The position numbers and the translations under genes were made by a program. DNA of 64,000 nt from the NCBI GenBank assembly GCA_035538795.1, contig DATLJS010000039.1, forward strand, positions 53,883 through 117,882, read 5' to 3'. Position 1 is the first letter of the stretch; each line of letters begins with the position of its first letter. This document shows, one piece after another, positions 15,985 to 25,599 of this stretch. A model generated the notes under the pieces. It made no database searches and was not told the origin of the DNA. It saw only the letters and a program-made list of their open reading frames with translations. The stretch is from JAJZGK01 sp035538795. GTDB lineage: Bacteria > Pseudomonadota > Alphaproteobacteria > Rhodospirillales > Magnetospirillaceae.

Positions 15985-18429
15985 ATGAAGAGCGAAAAAA
16001 CATTGAGGGCGTTGCGCAAGGTTCGATTGTTCGGAGGTGTCGCCCTGACCGCGATTTGCATTGCCGCTTCCCCCGCCCGCGCCGCCGATGCCGACGGCAA
16101 GCCGGCCGCCGAAAGCGCCCAGGTCAATTTTGCCATTCCGGCCCAGTCCCTGTCGGGAGCCCTGACCCTGTTCGGACGCCAGGCCGGCATCCAGATCAGC
16201 GTCAATCCGGCCCTGGTCAACGGCCTGTCCAGCGATGGGCTGAACGGCCGCATGGGCGTGGCCGCCGGTCTGTCGCGGCTGCTGGTCAACAGCGGCCTGA
16301 CCTTTCAGTTCACCGAACCCGGCACCGCCGTGCTGACCAAGGCCGCCGCCGAGGGCGCCACCACCCTGTCGCCGGTCAACGTCGAAAGCAGCGGCGCCGG
16401 CGCCGCTGCCGACACCGCCCGCGGCCCGACCACCGGTTACGTCGCCACCCACAGCGCCTCGGCCACCAAGACCGACACGCCCATCAGCGAAACTTCGCAA
16501 TCCGTTTCCGTGGTCACCCGCGAGCAATTGGACGAGCAGAATGCGAAAACTGTGACCCAGGCCTTGCGCTACACGCCGGGCGCTTTCACCGGACAGGTCG
16601 GCGCTTCCAACCGCTACGACAACGTCATCCTGCGCGGCATGGTCGAACGCAGCATCACCAACATCTATCTCGACGGCCTCAAGCTGCTGAACGACGATCA
16701 CACCTACAGCGCCATGCAGGTCGACCCCTATTTTCTGGAACGCATCGACGTGGTGAAGGGGCCGTCGTCCGTCCTTTACGGCAGCGGCACGCCGGGCGGC
16801 GTCATCGACCTGACCAGCAAGCGGCCCCTGTTCGAGCCCTCCGCCGAGATCGAGGTGAGCATGGGCAACCGCAGCCAGCGCAGCACCAGCTTCGACATTT
16901 CCGGCCCGGCTGACGACAGCGGCAATCTGGCCTATCGCTTGGTGGGCACCGGCCATACCGCAAAAACCGAATTCAGCGGCGGCGGCACCGAGGAACGCTA
17001 TGCCATCGCCCCATCGCTGACGGCCAAAACCGACGACACCACCCTGACTATTCTCACATCGTTCCAGAAAGACCCTAATACCGGTACCCACGGCGCCGTG
17101 CCCGGTGAAGGCACACTAACTCCGCACAACGGCCAGTATCTTTCCCGCAAGTTCTTCGACGGCGAACCCGACAAGGACGGCCTGTCCCGAGACCAGAACA
17201 TGGCCGGATACGAGCTGGAACACCGCTTCAACGACAGCCTGACCGCTCGCCAGAACGTGCGCTATCTGAATTCCAGCGTCGATTTCTCCCAGTATTACGG
17301 CTACGGCTGGTCCGGCACCAGCAACGATCTGACCCGTTACTACATCGGCGGCACCGAGCATATGCAGGCCGTCAACGTCGACAACCAGCTCGAGGGCGAC
17401 TTCAGCACCGGCCCCGTGGTCCACAAGCTGCTGGGCGGCCTGGACTATCAGGGCCGCTCCACCAAGTACGACTGGCTGCGCGGCACCGCCACCACCATCG
17501 ACGCCTTCAATCCGGTCTACGGCAACACCACCCTGACCGGCACCTCCTGGCAGCGCCATACTCTGGGATTGGAACAGACCGGCCTTTATCTTCAAGATCA
17601 GATCGCCCTGGATCATTGGCGCATCTCGCTGGGCGCCCGCCAGGACTGGGCCAACACCAGCGACGAGAACCGCCTGACCAACGACAAGACCGAAGAACAG
17701 CGGCACAAGCTGACCAAGCGCGGCGGTCTGCTTTATGCTTTCGACAACGGCGTCTCGCCTTATGTCAGCTATTCGGAATCCTTCAATCCCAGCCTTTACA
17801 CCGATGCCTCGGGCAATGCCCTGAAACCCACCGAGGCCCATCAGTACGAAGGCGGCGTCAAGTTCCAGCCACCCGGCAGCCGTAGCATGGTCAGCGCCGC
17901 CCTGTTCACCATCGATCAGGAAAACACGGCCATGGAGGACATCACCACCGGAACCTACAAGCCGGTGGGCACCATCCGTTCGCAAGGCGTCGAATTGGAA
18001 GGCAATCTGCAAGTCACCGACGAGCTGAGGGTGATGGCCGGCTACAGCCTGACCGACGCCAAATACCAGTCCACCCCTTACGGCAACGAAGGCCACGGCG
18101 TCGTGCAGGTGCCGAAGAACATGGCATCCCTGTGGGCCGACTACAGCTTCGCCAAAGGGCCGCTGCGCTATCTGTCGCTGGGGGCAGGCGTGCATTACGT
18201 CGGCGAAAGCTGGGCCGACATCGAAAACACCACCAAAGTGCCCAGCTACACCATCTTCGACGCCTCGCTGCGTTACGACCTGGAGGCCGTCGGCGCCCAC
18301 GGAGCCGAGTTCCGTCTGAACGCCACCAACCTGTTCGACAAAAGTTATATCGCCTCTTGCTACAACACCACCTGGTGCTATTGGGGCGAGGAACGCACCA
18401 TCACCGGCACCCTCAGCTACAAATTCTGA
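15985..18429 (+). CDS. TonB-dependent siderophore receptor with signalling (STN) domain
   Basis: I start at ATG 15985 (814 residues); an upstream TTG in frame would put the Fur-like box in the coding region. A signal peptide ends near ASPARAA. Residues about 45-105 form the STN domain (VNFAIPAQSLSGALTLFGRQ, GIQISVNPALV), followed by a linker, the plug (ETSQSVSVVTREQLDEQN, ALRYTPGAF, DVVKGPSSVLYGSGTPGGVI) and the 22-strand barrel ending in the aromatic TGTLSYKF. The STN domain means the receptor signals through the adjacent FecR and ECF sigma factor as well as transporting ferric siderophore. Ligand type is not evident. Confidence 0.95.
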   Translation: MKSEKTLRALRKVRLFGGVALTAICIAASPARAADADGKPAAESAQVNFAIPAQSLSGALTLFGRQAGIQISVNPALVNGLSSDGLNGRMGVAAGLSRLLVNSGLTFQFTEPGTAVLTKAAAEGATTLSPVNVESSGAGAAADTARGPTTGYVATHSASATKTDTPISETSQSVSVVTREQLDEQNAKTVTQALRYTPGAFTGQVGASNRYDNVILRGMVERSITNIYLDGLKLLNDDHTYSAMQVDPYFLERIDVVKGPSSVLYGSGTPGGVIDLTSKRPLFEPSAEIEVSMGNRSQRSTSFDISGPADDSGNLAYRLVGTGHTAKTEFSGGGTEERYAIAPSLTAKTDDTTLTILTSFQKDPNTGTHGAVPGEGTLTPHNGQYLSRKFFDGEPDKDGLSRDQNMAGYELEHRFNDSLTARQNVRYLNSSVDFSQYYGYGWSGTSNDLTRYYIGGTEHMQAVNVDNQLEGDFSTGPVVHKLLGGLDYQGRSTKYDWLRGTATTIDAFNPVYGNTTLTGTSWQRHTLGLEQTGLYLQDQIALDHWRISLGARQDWANTSDENRLTNDKTEEQRHKLTKRGGLLYAFDNGVSPYVSYSESFNPSLYTDASGNALKPTEAHQYEGGVKFQPPGSRSMVSAALFTIDQENTAMEDITTGTYKPVGTIRSQGVELEGNLQVTDELRVMAGYSLTDAKYQSTPYGNEGHGVVQVPKNMASLWADYSFAKGPLRYLSLGAGVHYVGESWADIENTTKVPSYTIFDASLRYDLEAVGAHGAEFRLNATNLFDKSYIASCYNTTWCYWGEERTITGTLSYKF

Positions 18430-18529
18430 AGCACATGAAAACATCGTCGGAGAGCGGCTTTGCGTAAAATTGATATTTTTTCGCATTCTCAATTACGTGA
18501 TCCCCCTCTCTCATCCGTCTTAAGAATCG

Positions 18530-18553
18530 GGGAGCCCGGGCAACCGGGCTCCC
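18530..18553. terminator. Strong hairpin between receptor and PepSY genes
   Basis: Arms GGGAGCCCGG and CCGGGCTCCC pair perfectly around a GCAA tetraloop. There is no U-tract after it, so it may be an attenuator or RNA-stabilising hairpin and not a full terminator; it would let the receptor be expressed above the downstream genes. Confidence 0.5.
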
Positions 18554-18578
18554 TGTCCCCTTTGCTCGAAAGGAAAGC

Positions 18579-20216
18579 ATGAGCAAGCCCATGGACGCGG
18601 CACCCCTGAAGACGAACAGCCGCAGCAGGCTGTGGTTCGTTCTGCACGGCTGGCTTGCCCTGCCGCTGTGGGTGTTTTTGTTCTTTGTCTGCCTGACCGG
18701 CACTATCGCCACCATCGACCGCGAAATCATGTGGCTGGCGGTGCCGTCCGTGCGCGCCGACAATCCCGGCCATCTGCCGGCCAAACCGCTGAACGAAGTG
18801 CTGGCCGACATCACCCGGCAAATTCCCGGCGCGCATGTCGCGCGCATCAATTTCAACGAGCCCTATCTGGCGCTGGAAGTGGAAATCTCGACGCCGGACG
18901 CCCCCAACGCCGTCGCCTGGGTCAATCCCTTCACCGGCGCGGTGCAAAGCCTGTCGAAAGGCATCCAGCTTCCCGATTTCATCCGCTCGTTGCACGGCTG
19001 GCTGCTGATGCCCTGGTTCACCGGTACGCCCGCCGGCTGGTATCTGGTCTGCGCCCTGTCCATTCCACTGCTGGGATCCTTGATCACCGGGCTGGTGGTC
19101 TACAAACGCTTCTGGAAGGCCATCGTCAGCCCCCGCCTGCGTCTGCGCCAAGGCGGGCGCGTGCTGTGGGGAGACGTCCACCGGCTGGCTGGCGTCTGGG
19201 GATCGTGGTTCATCGTCACCATCGCCGTCACCGGCTTCTGGTTCCTGGTGGTCGGCGTCATGTACGATCTGCATGTCCAATTGGGACAGGACGATCCCGA
19301 TATCCCTCGCCGAGAGGCCCCCGTGCGCACGGCCGGCGATCCCATGCCGCCGCTGGACCTGGACGGAGCCGTGGCCACCGCCCGCGCTCTTTCTCCCGGC
19401 ATTCGCCCCATGACCGTAACGCTGCCCGAACACGCCTTGGGCACGATTTCCATCCAAAGCCGCGACCGCTTGCCTTTGTTGAGCCGGGAAACCTGGATCA
19501 ATCCCTATTCCGGCGACATGGTCTGGCTGTTCGGCGCCGATATCGCCAATGGCCGGGAGGTGACGTCCATGCTGGCCGGCAGCCTGCATTTCGGCAATTT
19601 CGGCGGACTGTGGATCAAGCTGATCTGGACCTTTTTCGGTCTGGTCCTGACCAGTCTGGTCTTGAGCGGCGCGGTCGTCTGGACCAAGCGCACGCTCCAG
19701 GCCAGCCGCGCCATCGCCGCTCCGTCGCGCCTGATGACCGTCCTCAGGCGCCTGTGGTTCCGGGGACGCTTCTATCTGGCGGCTCTGGTGCTGATCCTGC
19801 CCGTCAACATCTTCCCCTTCTACCTGGTCGAGGCCACCACCCCGCCGCTGGGCACCCACATCCTGCCTGAACGCCGGGTCGGCCCCTTCGCCGTCACCCT
19901 GGCGGAATGGCTCGAAGGGCCGCCGATCCTGAGTGAAAACCGCTTCCTGCTGAAGACCTATCAGCTGGCCATCAAGGACGGTTATCCGAACCGCATCCGC
20001 TCGGTCTATCTGCGGCTGGGCGAACCGCCCAACGACCGCAATCTGGGGGACGTCATGGAAGGCAATCCCTATCGCCTGCACGGCGACGTACGCTTCATGG
20101 AACCGCCCAAACAGACCGACACCCTGTGGCTGACCCTTGAAGAATGGGACGGCACCCTGCACCAAACCTCGTGGCCGCTGCCCGAGGTGATGACCAACGT
20201 CGATTTCGCGCAATAA
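18579..20216 (+). CDS. PepSY-associated transmembrane protein (siderophore-linked)
   Basis: A 545-residue inner-membrane protein of the PepSY_TM family. The first helix is LALPLWVFLFFVCLTGTIATI followed by a periplasmic PepSY-like region (VLADITRQIPGAHVARINF, AWVNPFTGAVQSL). Further helices appear at WYLVCALSIPLLGSLITGLVV, GSWFIVTIAVTGFWFLVVGVM, LIWTFFGLVLTSLVLSGAVVW and YLAALVLILPVNIFPFYLV. A second PepSY-like motif (AVATARALSPGIRPMTV, YSGDMVWLF) lies in the second loop. Family members next to TonB receptors have been linked to periplasmic ferric-siderophore reduction; that role is inferred from family and context. Confidence 0.88.
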   Translation: MSKPMDAAPLKTNSRSRLWFVLHGWLALPLWVFLFFVCLTGTIATIDREIMWLAVPSVRADNPGHLPAKPLNEVLADITRQIPGAHVARINFNEPYLALEVEISTPDAPNAVAWVNPFTGAVQSLSKGIQLPDFIRSLHGWLLMPWFTGTPAGWYLVCALSIPLLGSLITGLVVYKRFWKAIVSPRLRLRQGGRVLWGDVHRLAGVWGSWFIVTIAVTGFWFLVVGVMYDLHVQLGQDDPDIPRREAPVRTAGDPMPPLDLDGAVATARALSPGIRPMTVTLPEHALGTISIQSRDRLPLLSRETWINPYSGDMVWLFGADIANGREVTSMLAGSLHFGNFGGLWIKLIWTFFGLVLTSLVLSGAVVWTKRTLQASRAIAAPSRLMTVLRRLWFRGRFYLAALVLILPVNIFPFYLVEATTPPLGTHILPERRVGPFAVTLAEWLEGPPILSENRFLLKTYQLAIKDGYPNRIRSVYLRLGEPPNDRNLGDVMEGNPYRLHGDVRFMEPPKQTDTLWLTLEEWDGTLHQTSWPLPEVMTNVDFAQ

Positions 20217-20227
20217 GGATTCCGCAC

Positions 20228-20950
20228 ATGCAGCCTGACACTCCCTCCGTTTCCGCCAGCCTTTTGCCCCACGACCTGTCGCCGTGGAGCATGTTTCTGT
20301 CCGCCGACATCATCGTGCAGGTGGTGATGGTGGGGCTGGCCCTGGCCTCGGTCGCCACCTGGAGCGTATGGCTGGCCAAAACCATCGAACTGCGCCTTGC
20401 CCGCCGCCGCGTCCACCACGTCATTCAGGTTCTGGCCGAGGCCCGCACCCTGGTGGAGGCGGTCAAGAAGCTGGACGGAGTGGTCGGTCCCGAGGCGCAT
20501 CTGGTGCGCGCCGCCATGGCCGAGGCCCGGCTGTCGGCTGGCATCCCCGGCGAAGGGCTGAGGGAGCGGGTGGAAAGCAAGCTGGCCCGCATCGAGGCCG
20601 CCGCCGGACGGCGCATGGCGGTGGGCACCGGCATTCTCGCCAGCATCGGCGCCGTGGGGCCGTTCGTCGGCCTGTTCGGCACCGTCTGGGGCATCATGAA
20701 CAGCTTCGTCGGCATCTCCAAGGCTCAGACCACCAATCTAGCGGTGGTGGCTCCCGGCATCGCCGAGGCCTTGCTGGCCACCGCCATCGGTCTGGTGGCG
20801 GCGATTCCGGCCGTGATCATCTACAACGCCTTCAGCCGCTCCATCGGCGGCTATAAAGCCTTGATGGCCGACGCCTCGGCGGACGTCTCGCGCACCGTCA
20901 GCCGCGACATCGACCGCCGCGCCTTGCCGCTGCACGAAGCGGCGGAGTAA
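20228..20950 (+). CDS. exbB: ExbB, TonB energy-transducing subunit
   Basis: ATG 20228 gives 240 residues. The topology is typical of ExbB: helix 1 (IIVQVVMVGLALASVATWSVW), a cytosolic domain of about 100 residues, then two helices (GTGILASIGAVGPFVGLFGT and GIAEALLATAIGLVAAIPAVI) carrying the conserved MolA/TolQ/ExbB signature (GLFGTVWGIMNSF). With ExbD it forms the proton channel that powers TonB. It is 11 bp downstream of the PepSY gene and 5 bp before exbD. Confidence 0.95.
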   Translation: MQPDTPSVSASLLPHDLSPWSMFLSADIIVQVVMVGLALASVATWSVWLAKTIELRLARRRVHHVIQVLAEARTLVEAVKKLDGVVGPEAHLVRAAMAEARLSAGIPGEGLRERVESKLARIEAAAGRRMAVGTGILASIGAVGPFVGLFGTVWGIMNSFVGISKAQTTNLAVVAPGIAEALLATAIGLVAAIPAVIIYNAFSRSIGGYKALMADASADVSRTVSRDIDRRALPLHEAAE

Positions 20951-20955
20951 GCCCG

Positions 20956-21375
20956 ATGGCCGCACGCTTTCATTCCGACGGCGACGACCTGACGGAAAGC
21001 CACGAGATCAACGTCACCCCTTTCATCGACGTCATGCTGGTGCTGTTGATCATCTTCATGGTGGCGGCGCCCCTGGCCACCGTCGACGTCAAGGTCGACC
21101 TGCCGGCTTCCACCGCCGAACCGGCGCCCAAGCCCGACAAGCCGCTCTATCTGACGGTCAAGGCCGACAAATCCCTGGCGGTGGGCAACGACGCCGTGGC
21201 CTCCGACGGGCTGGCCGCCGCCCTAGACGCCGCCGCCAAGGGCGACAAGGAAACCCGCATCTTCCTGCGCGCCGACAAAAGCGTGGATTACGCCAGCCTG
21301 ATGGCGGTGATGGACCAGTTGCGCGCCGCCGGCTATCTGAAGGTGGCCCTGGTCGGCCTGGACGGCCAGAAATGA
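20956..21375 (+). CDS. exbD: ExbD, TonB energy-transducing subunit
   Basis: A 139-residue protein with the ExbD pattern: cytosolic ESHEINVTPFIDVMLVLLIIFM with the essential membrane Asp in FIDVMLVLL, one helix, then a periplasmic domain (VKVDLPAS, KPLYLTVKADKSLAVGND, TRIFLRADKSVDYASLMAVM). Its stop overlaps the tonB start by 4 bp. It completes the ExbBD motor for the receptor upstream. Confidence 0.95.
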   Translation: MAARFHSDGDDLTESHEINVTPFIDVMLVLLIIFMVAAPLATVDVKVDLPASTAEPAPKPDKPLYLTVKADKSLAVGNDAVASDGLAAALDAAAKGDKETRIFLRADKSVDYASLMAVMDQLRAAGYLKVALVGLDGQK

Positions 21376-22133
21376 CGGCGGCTCAGATCGAACTGGATGC
21401 CTGGCGGCACGACGGCAAAAGGCTGTGGAGCACCTCGGCCCTGGCGGTGGCGGCGCTGCACGGTGCCGCCCTGGCTCTGGCCGTGCTGTGGTCGCCCGCC
21501 GTCGATGAGGCGACGCCGCCGCCGCCCGCCGCCATGATGATCGAACTGGCGCCTCTGCCCACCAACACGGCTCCCCCCAGTGAGAAAGCCCCCGGAATCG
21601 AGCAGGAAGCCGCCCGCCCCGTCGAACGCAAAATCGAGGACCAGCCCAAGCCTGACACCCTGGTGAAGAAAGCCGAGGTGGCATTGCCCAAGCCGAAGCC
21701 CAAACCGGCGGTCAAGCCGCCCGACAACGTCCCTCCGGCCCTGAAGCCGGTGGAACAGACCACGGCGCCGTCCGCCGACGCAGCCCTTGAGAAACCCAAG
21801 ATGGAAGCCCCCGCCCCCGGCGCTTCCGCCGCGCCGCCCAGCAACGCCGTGCCCACCTGGCAGGGAGCCCTGCGGGCGCAGTTGGAGCGCTTCAAGCGTT
21901 ATCCCGCCGCCGCCCAGTTCCGCCGTCAGGAAGGCGTTGCCTATGTCCGTTTCGCCCTCAACCGCGACGGCAAGGTATTATGGAGCCGTCTGGAGAAAAG
22001 CTCGGGTCACGACAAGCTGGACGAAGAATCCCTGGCCCTGGTCGAACGCGCCCAGCCTTTGCCGCCGCCGCCGGCGGAAATGCCGGGCGACGCCATCGAA
22101 ATCGTCGCCCCCATCCAGTTTTTTCTCAAATAG
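21372..22133 (+). CDS. tonB: TonB protein
   Basis: The 253-residue protein has a single N-terminal helix (LWSTSALAVAALHGAALALAV), a long Pro/Lys/Ala-rich spacer (about 60-155, for example PKPKPKPAVKPPDNVPPAL) and a C-terminal TonB domain (RYPAAAQFRRQEGVAYVRF, GKVLWSRLEKSSGHDKLDEE, ALVERAQPLPPPPAEM). The spacer spans the periplasm and the end contacts the TonB box of the receptor. It is the last gene of the iron-uptake operon, with 13 bp to the converging minus-strand gene. Confidence 0.94.
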   Translation: MTAAQIELDAWRHDGKRLWSTSALAVAALHGAALALAVLWSPAVDEATPPPPAAMMIELAPLPTNTAPPSEKAPGIEQEAARPVERKIEDQPKPDTLVKKAEVALPKPKPKPAVKPPDNVPPALKPVEQTTAPSADAALEKPKMEAPAPGASAAPPSNAVPTWQGALRAQLERFKRYPAAAQFRRQEGVAYVRFALNRDGKVLWSRLEKSSGHDKLDEESLALVERAQPLPPPPAEMPGDAIEIVAPIQFFLK

Positions 22134-22140
22134 GGAAAGC

Positions 22141-22168
22141 CCTTCGTCAGGCGATGGCCTGGCGAAGG
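22141..22168. terminator. Hairpin at the tonB / transporter-fusion convergence
   Basis: CCTTCGTCAGGC and GCCTGGCGAAGG pair around GATG with one mismatch. It overlaps the stop of the minus-strand gene and follows tonB by 7 bp. No clear T-run follows on either side, so a bidirectional terminator role is only tentative. Confidence 0.35.
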
Positions 22169-25100
22169 CGGCTTACCAGAACCTTGCAGATCTGCATGGG
22201 AATTTCCGGCCGCTGGCTGGCCAAACTGTGGAAACGCTGCTGATTCAGGGCCAACAGCTCGGTGTCCTCCAGCGCCACCACCGTCGCCGAGCGGCGCTCG
22301 TCGTCGAACAGGGCCATTTCGCCGAACAACTGGCCGGGAGACAGCTGAGCCAGTTCGCGCTCGCTACCGTCGGGCATGCGCTTGCGGACGGCGACGACGC
22401 CCCGGAACAGCAGATAAAGCTGATCGCCCAGATCGCCTTCGGTGACGATGCTTTCGCCCGGCAGAAAGGATTCCCGAACAAGAGCGCCGTCGACCGCCAT
22501 CAACTGATCCAGGCTCAGTTCTGAAAAAAGCGGCACCGATTTCAAGAACACCAGACGGTTCATGGGAGCTTCCTCATCGTAACAGCCCGGCGACACGGGA
22601 ACGGCGCGCAGGGTTTCCGCCATCAGCGGAGACGGATCGGCATGATGCGGCAAAGGCAGATCGCCGAACTCCGCCCGCCAGACCATCATGGCGGCCACCT
22701 GCACGAAAGGAACGCCGTGGATCATCTGTTCGGCCAGGGCCGCCCGCGCCGCGCCGGGATCGAAAGGTGCGGCCTTGGCGTCTTGGCCGCTGCCGTCCAG
22801 CAAGGGCAGCAACGGCGCCACGTAATGGCGGTGGTCGAGCGACGACAGGGTTTCCAGGGCGTGGGCTTTGGCCCGGGCGTCGTCGCTCTTCAGCGTGATG
22901 CGCACCAGCGTCAGCACCCGCCTGTATCCCAGCACGGACAAAGCCTGCAAGACGGTCTGCACCGCGCTGGCATCGGCATCGACGATGGCCAGCCGCAGCA
23001 CATCCCAATGCGGACGATCCTCGGGAATGAAACGGGCGCAGGCGCGATTGCGCGCGACCACGGGAAAAACCGTTTCCGACAAATAGGCGAACAGCATCTG
23101 ATCGGCGACCTTGATCCCGGCCTCGCCGACGCCTTCCATGAGAATGGCCAGATCATCGGCACCGGAACGGCCCAGGCGCTCGGCCAGAATGTCCAGCCCG
23201 GCGCCGCCGCGCCGTCCCAAAGCCAAGGCGGCGCCACGGCGCACTTCACCCGCCGCGTCGGCAAAAGCCATGTCGGCGAAATCCGGCAGGACCGCGTCGT
23301 CGGCCAGTCCCAGCACCAGACCGGCGGCAGCCGCGCGAACGGCGGAATCGGCGTCCGCCAGCAAGGCCCGCCCTTGCCGTAAAATATCAACCTCGCCGCG
23401 GACCGCCTGACGAGACAGCAGCCCCAAGGATTCGGCCCGAACCTTAGGCGAGGCGTGAGACAAAAAACCATCGGGAAGCGCTTTTTCCTCCCGTCCCTGC
23501 AAGACGTAAAGCACCGCCAGGGCCGCATCCTCGGACAATCCTTGAGGGATGTCCCAGGGCGACAGAACGGCGGCGGCCACGGCCCGCACACACTCGTCCC
23601 CGTCCGACAGCATGGTCTTGGCGTTGCCCCGCAACGATGCCGACGGATGCCGGGCCTGCGCCTCAAGCACCCGGGTGCGGATTCTGGCATGATCCGAAAC
23701 CGCCAAGGCGTTGAGCAGAATTTCCGTCTTGCCCGAGCGATCAGCCGCCAGCATTTCCAGCGCCGCACGGGCCGGACCGACCGGAACGACGGCCAAAGCC
23801 CGTTCCCAAGCCGGCGGCGGCAGGCTCAGGCCGCCGCGCACGGCCAAATCCAGCCCCATGGCCGCCTCATCGGAATTGCCGCTGTTCGCCATCGACAGAA
23901 TATCGCTCAGATATTCCTCCGACAGCCTCAGCCCCTTGCCGACCCGATCCAGTTCGACCGCGCCGCTGCGCAGCAGCTCCATCAGGCTTTGAAGATATTG
24001 CCGCCCCACGCTCCATTGCGCCAAAGCGTAAAGACAGGCTGAAAACAGGCCGATCAACGCCACCTGCGGCAAAGACAGACTGTGCTGAAGCCACAGCAGC
24101 AGCCCCCCGGACGCCGCCAGCGCCAGGGGATAGACGACACCGTCATTGATCACCCTGACCCGCCCTGTGAAGCGATAGGGAACCGCATTGTAGATCAAGG
24201 CGAACAGCGGCGCGTTCAAACTGTACTCAAGGGGCGAATAGTTAACGTGCGCCAGAATCCCGGAAAATATGGACGACGAACAGGCGATGGCAACGAAGGA
24301 AACGATATTGATGACAGGCGGCAGCAAATTAACCTTGGCCACGCCGAAGCGCGTGATCAACGGTTCGGACACGCAGAAAACAAGCATCACTCCGACGACC
24401 TCGACCACACCACCCATCATCGCCATGAAACGGGACAGGCTTTCTTCGTCGGGGTAGCTGGCGGTGTAGAGGGAAAACGCCTCGAACTCCATGATGCATT
24501 GAACGAAGACGTTGACGAACATGGCGACCGCCATGGCCAAAACGATGGGATGGCGCCGCGACAGACTGGGCAGGCTTTTCAGGCTTTCCAGAATGCCTTC
24601 CTCCGCCGCCGTTTCGCCGCCGTCCAACGGCGCCTCGCGGTTGGTCAGCCAGCGCAAATGCCACAAAGTCAGCGCCACCAGCGCAGGCAGCGCCAGATAA
24701 GCCGAACGCGGCGGCACGAAATGGGTGGCGACGGACACCAGGAACGCCCCCAACAGGGCTCCGGCCGCCAACGCCACGGTCAGAAAGCCGCTATGGCGCT
24801 TGTTCTCGGTCAGTGTGAAATAATCGGCGAAGAAAATGTAATAGACGCCGTACAGCATCAACTCGCAGATGCTGACGATGATGTAGAGTGCAAAACAGCC
24901 AACGACGCCCGTGCCGACGAACAGTGACGCGACCGTTCCCGCGATCATGTAGACCGTCAACAAGACGGCCATGATCGTCCGCCTGGGCCAACAGTCGATG
25001 ACGCCGGAAAACAGGATGGACAAGGGGATGGAAAGCGCCGCAAACAGCACATAGTACAGGGGAATGGCCCCAGCCCCGGCATTGGCGAGAAACAGCGACG

Positions 25101-25200
25101 ACGCCAGATTCGAGCCGTAAACGACCGACATCGACACCAGCACGGCCTGAACCATGAATTGACCCGGACGCGAAAAAAGAAAAGCCGACGCCTTATTCAT
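22147..25200 (-). CDS. MFS/nucleotide-transporter-like membrane protein fused to HEAT repeats and a cyclic-nucleotide-binding domain
   Basis: The 1017-residue protein has three parts. Residues 1 to about 420 hold some 11-12 membrane helices (VQAVLVSMSVVYGSNLASSL, ALYIIVSICELMLYGVYYIF) and resemble ATP/ADP-antiporter-like (Npt) and MFS proteins, including a YSPLEYSLNAPLFALIYNAVP segment. Residues about 430-860 are HEAT-like helical repeats (SHASPKVRAESLGLLSRQAV, AAGEVRRGAALALGRRGGA). Residues about 880-1010 form a cNMP-binding fold (FSELSLDQLMAVDG, GDQLYLLFRGVVAV, LSPGQLFGEMALFDDERRSATV with the phosphate-binding cassette). It is the last gene after two SET-domain genes and overlaps the nearer one by 8 bp. 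Transport substrate and bound nucleotide are unknown. Confidence 0.85.
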   Translation of the reverse strand: MNKASAFLFSRPGQFMVQAVLVSMSVVYGSNLASSLFLANAGAGAIPLYYVLFAALSIPLSILFSGVIDCWPRRTIMAVLLTVYMIAGTVASLFVGTGVVGCFALYIIVSICELMLYGVYYIFFADYFTLTENKRHSGFLTVALAAGALLGAFLVSVATHFVPPRSAYLALPALVALTLWHLRWLTNREAPLDGGETAAEEGILESLKSLPSLSRRHPIVLAMAVAMFVNVFVQCIMEFEAFSLYTASYPDEESLSRFMAMMGGVVEVVGVMLVFCVSEPLITRFGVAKVNLLPPVINIVSFVAIACSSSIFSGILAHVNYSPLEYSLNAPLFALIYNAVPYRFTGRVRVINDGVVYPLALAASGGLLLWLQHSLSLPQVALIGLFSACLYALAQWSVGRQYLQSLMELLRSGAVELDRVGKGLRLSEEYLSDILSMANSGNSDEAAMGLDLAVRGGLSLPPPAWERALAVVPVGPARAALEMLAADRSGKTEILLNALAVSDHARIRTRVLEAQARHPSASLRGNAKTMLSDGDECVRAVAAAVLSPWDIPQGLSEDAALAVLYVLQGREEKALPDGFLSHASPKVRAESLGLLSRQAVRGEVDILRQGRALLADADSAVRAAAAGLVLGLADDAVLPDFADMAFADAAGEVRRGAALALGRRGGAGLDILAERLGRSGADDLAILMEGVGEAGIKVADQMLFAYLSETVFPVVARNRACARFIPEDRPHWDVLRLAIVDADASAVQTVLQALSVLGYRRVLTLVRITLKSDDARAKAHALETLSSLDHRHYVAPLLPLLDGSGQDAKAAPFDPGAARAALAEQMIHGVPFVQVAAMMVWRAEFGDLPLPHHADPSPLMAETLRAVPVSPGCYDEEAPMNRLVFLKSVPLFSELSLDQLMAVDGALVRESFLPGESIVTEGDLGDQLYLLFRGVVAVRKRMPDGSERELAQLSPGQLFGEMALFDDERRSATVVALEDTELLALNQQRFHSLASQRPEIPMQICKVLVSRLRQAIA

Positions 25201-25576
25201 GTTCCGGACGGTCGAAAAGGCTGTGGCCGGGATAGAACTCGTCGTAATCGCACAACAGTTCCTCGCCCGCCTGAATGTCGCGGATCGCCACGGTATCGAC
25301 CACGCAGCAGGTGTTGGGCGTGGCGCTGTGATTCATGAAGCGGGCGTGGTCTCCATCCAGATAGAAAAGATCGCTGCCGATTTCTTCCGGATAGGAATAG
25401 GTCGCCACGAAAGTCCGAGCGGGCTCCGGCAGGGCGTCGCGCTCTCGACGGGTGAACTTGCGGTCGATCCGTGCGTCGAAACGCCATATCACCGTTCCCT
25501 CGGCGATGAATTCCGACGCGAACAGACCGGTTCCGTGAACCGTACTGGGCGCAAGATGCGCTTTGACCAAAAGCAT
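25193..25576 (-). CDS. Small SET-domain protein 1
   Basis: The 127-residue protein is almost entirely a SET domain: VHGTGLFASEFIAEGTVI (N-terminal GxG strand), DHARFMNHSATPN (the RFxNHSxxPN core) and IRDIQAGEELLCDYDEFYPG (GEEL..DY motif with the catalytic-site Tyr). SET proteins are SAM-dependent lysine methyltransferases; small bacterial ones act on histone-like or other proteins in the few studied cases. The start of the transporter fusion overlaps its stop by 8 bp and a second SET gene lies 23 bp upstream, forming a three-gene operon. Substrate unknown. Confidence 0.88.
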   Translation of the reverse strand: MLLVKAHLAPSTVHGTGLFASEFIAEGTVIWRFDARIDRKFTRRERDALPEPARTFVATYSYPEEIGSDLFYLDGDHARFMNHSATPNTCCVVDTVAIRDIQAGEELLCDYDEFYPGHSLFDRPEHE

Positions 25577-25599
25577 GCTCCCTTCCCCTCCCCACCTGA

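Noticed and set aside
18530..18553. The perfect hairpin before the PepSY gene as an insertion-sequence end.
   Set aside because: No second copy or target duplication nearby and no transposase; an mRNA hairpin is simpler.
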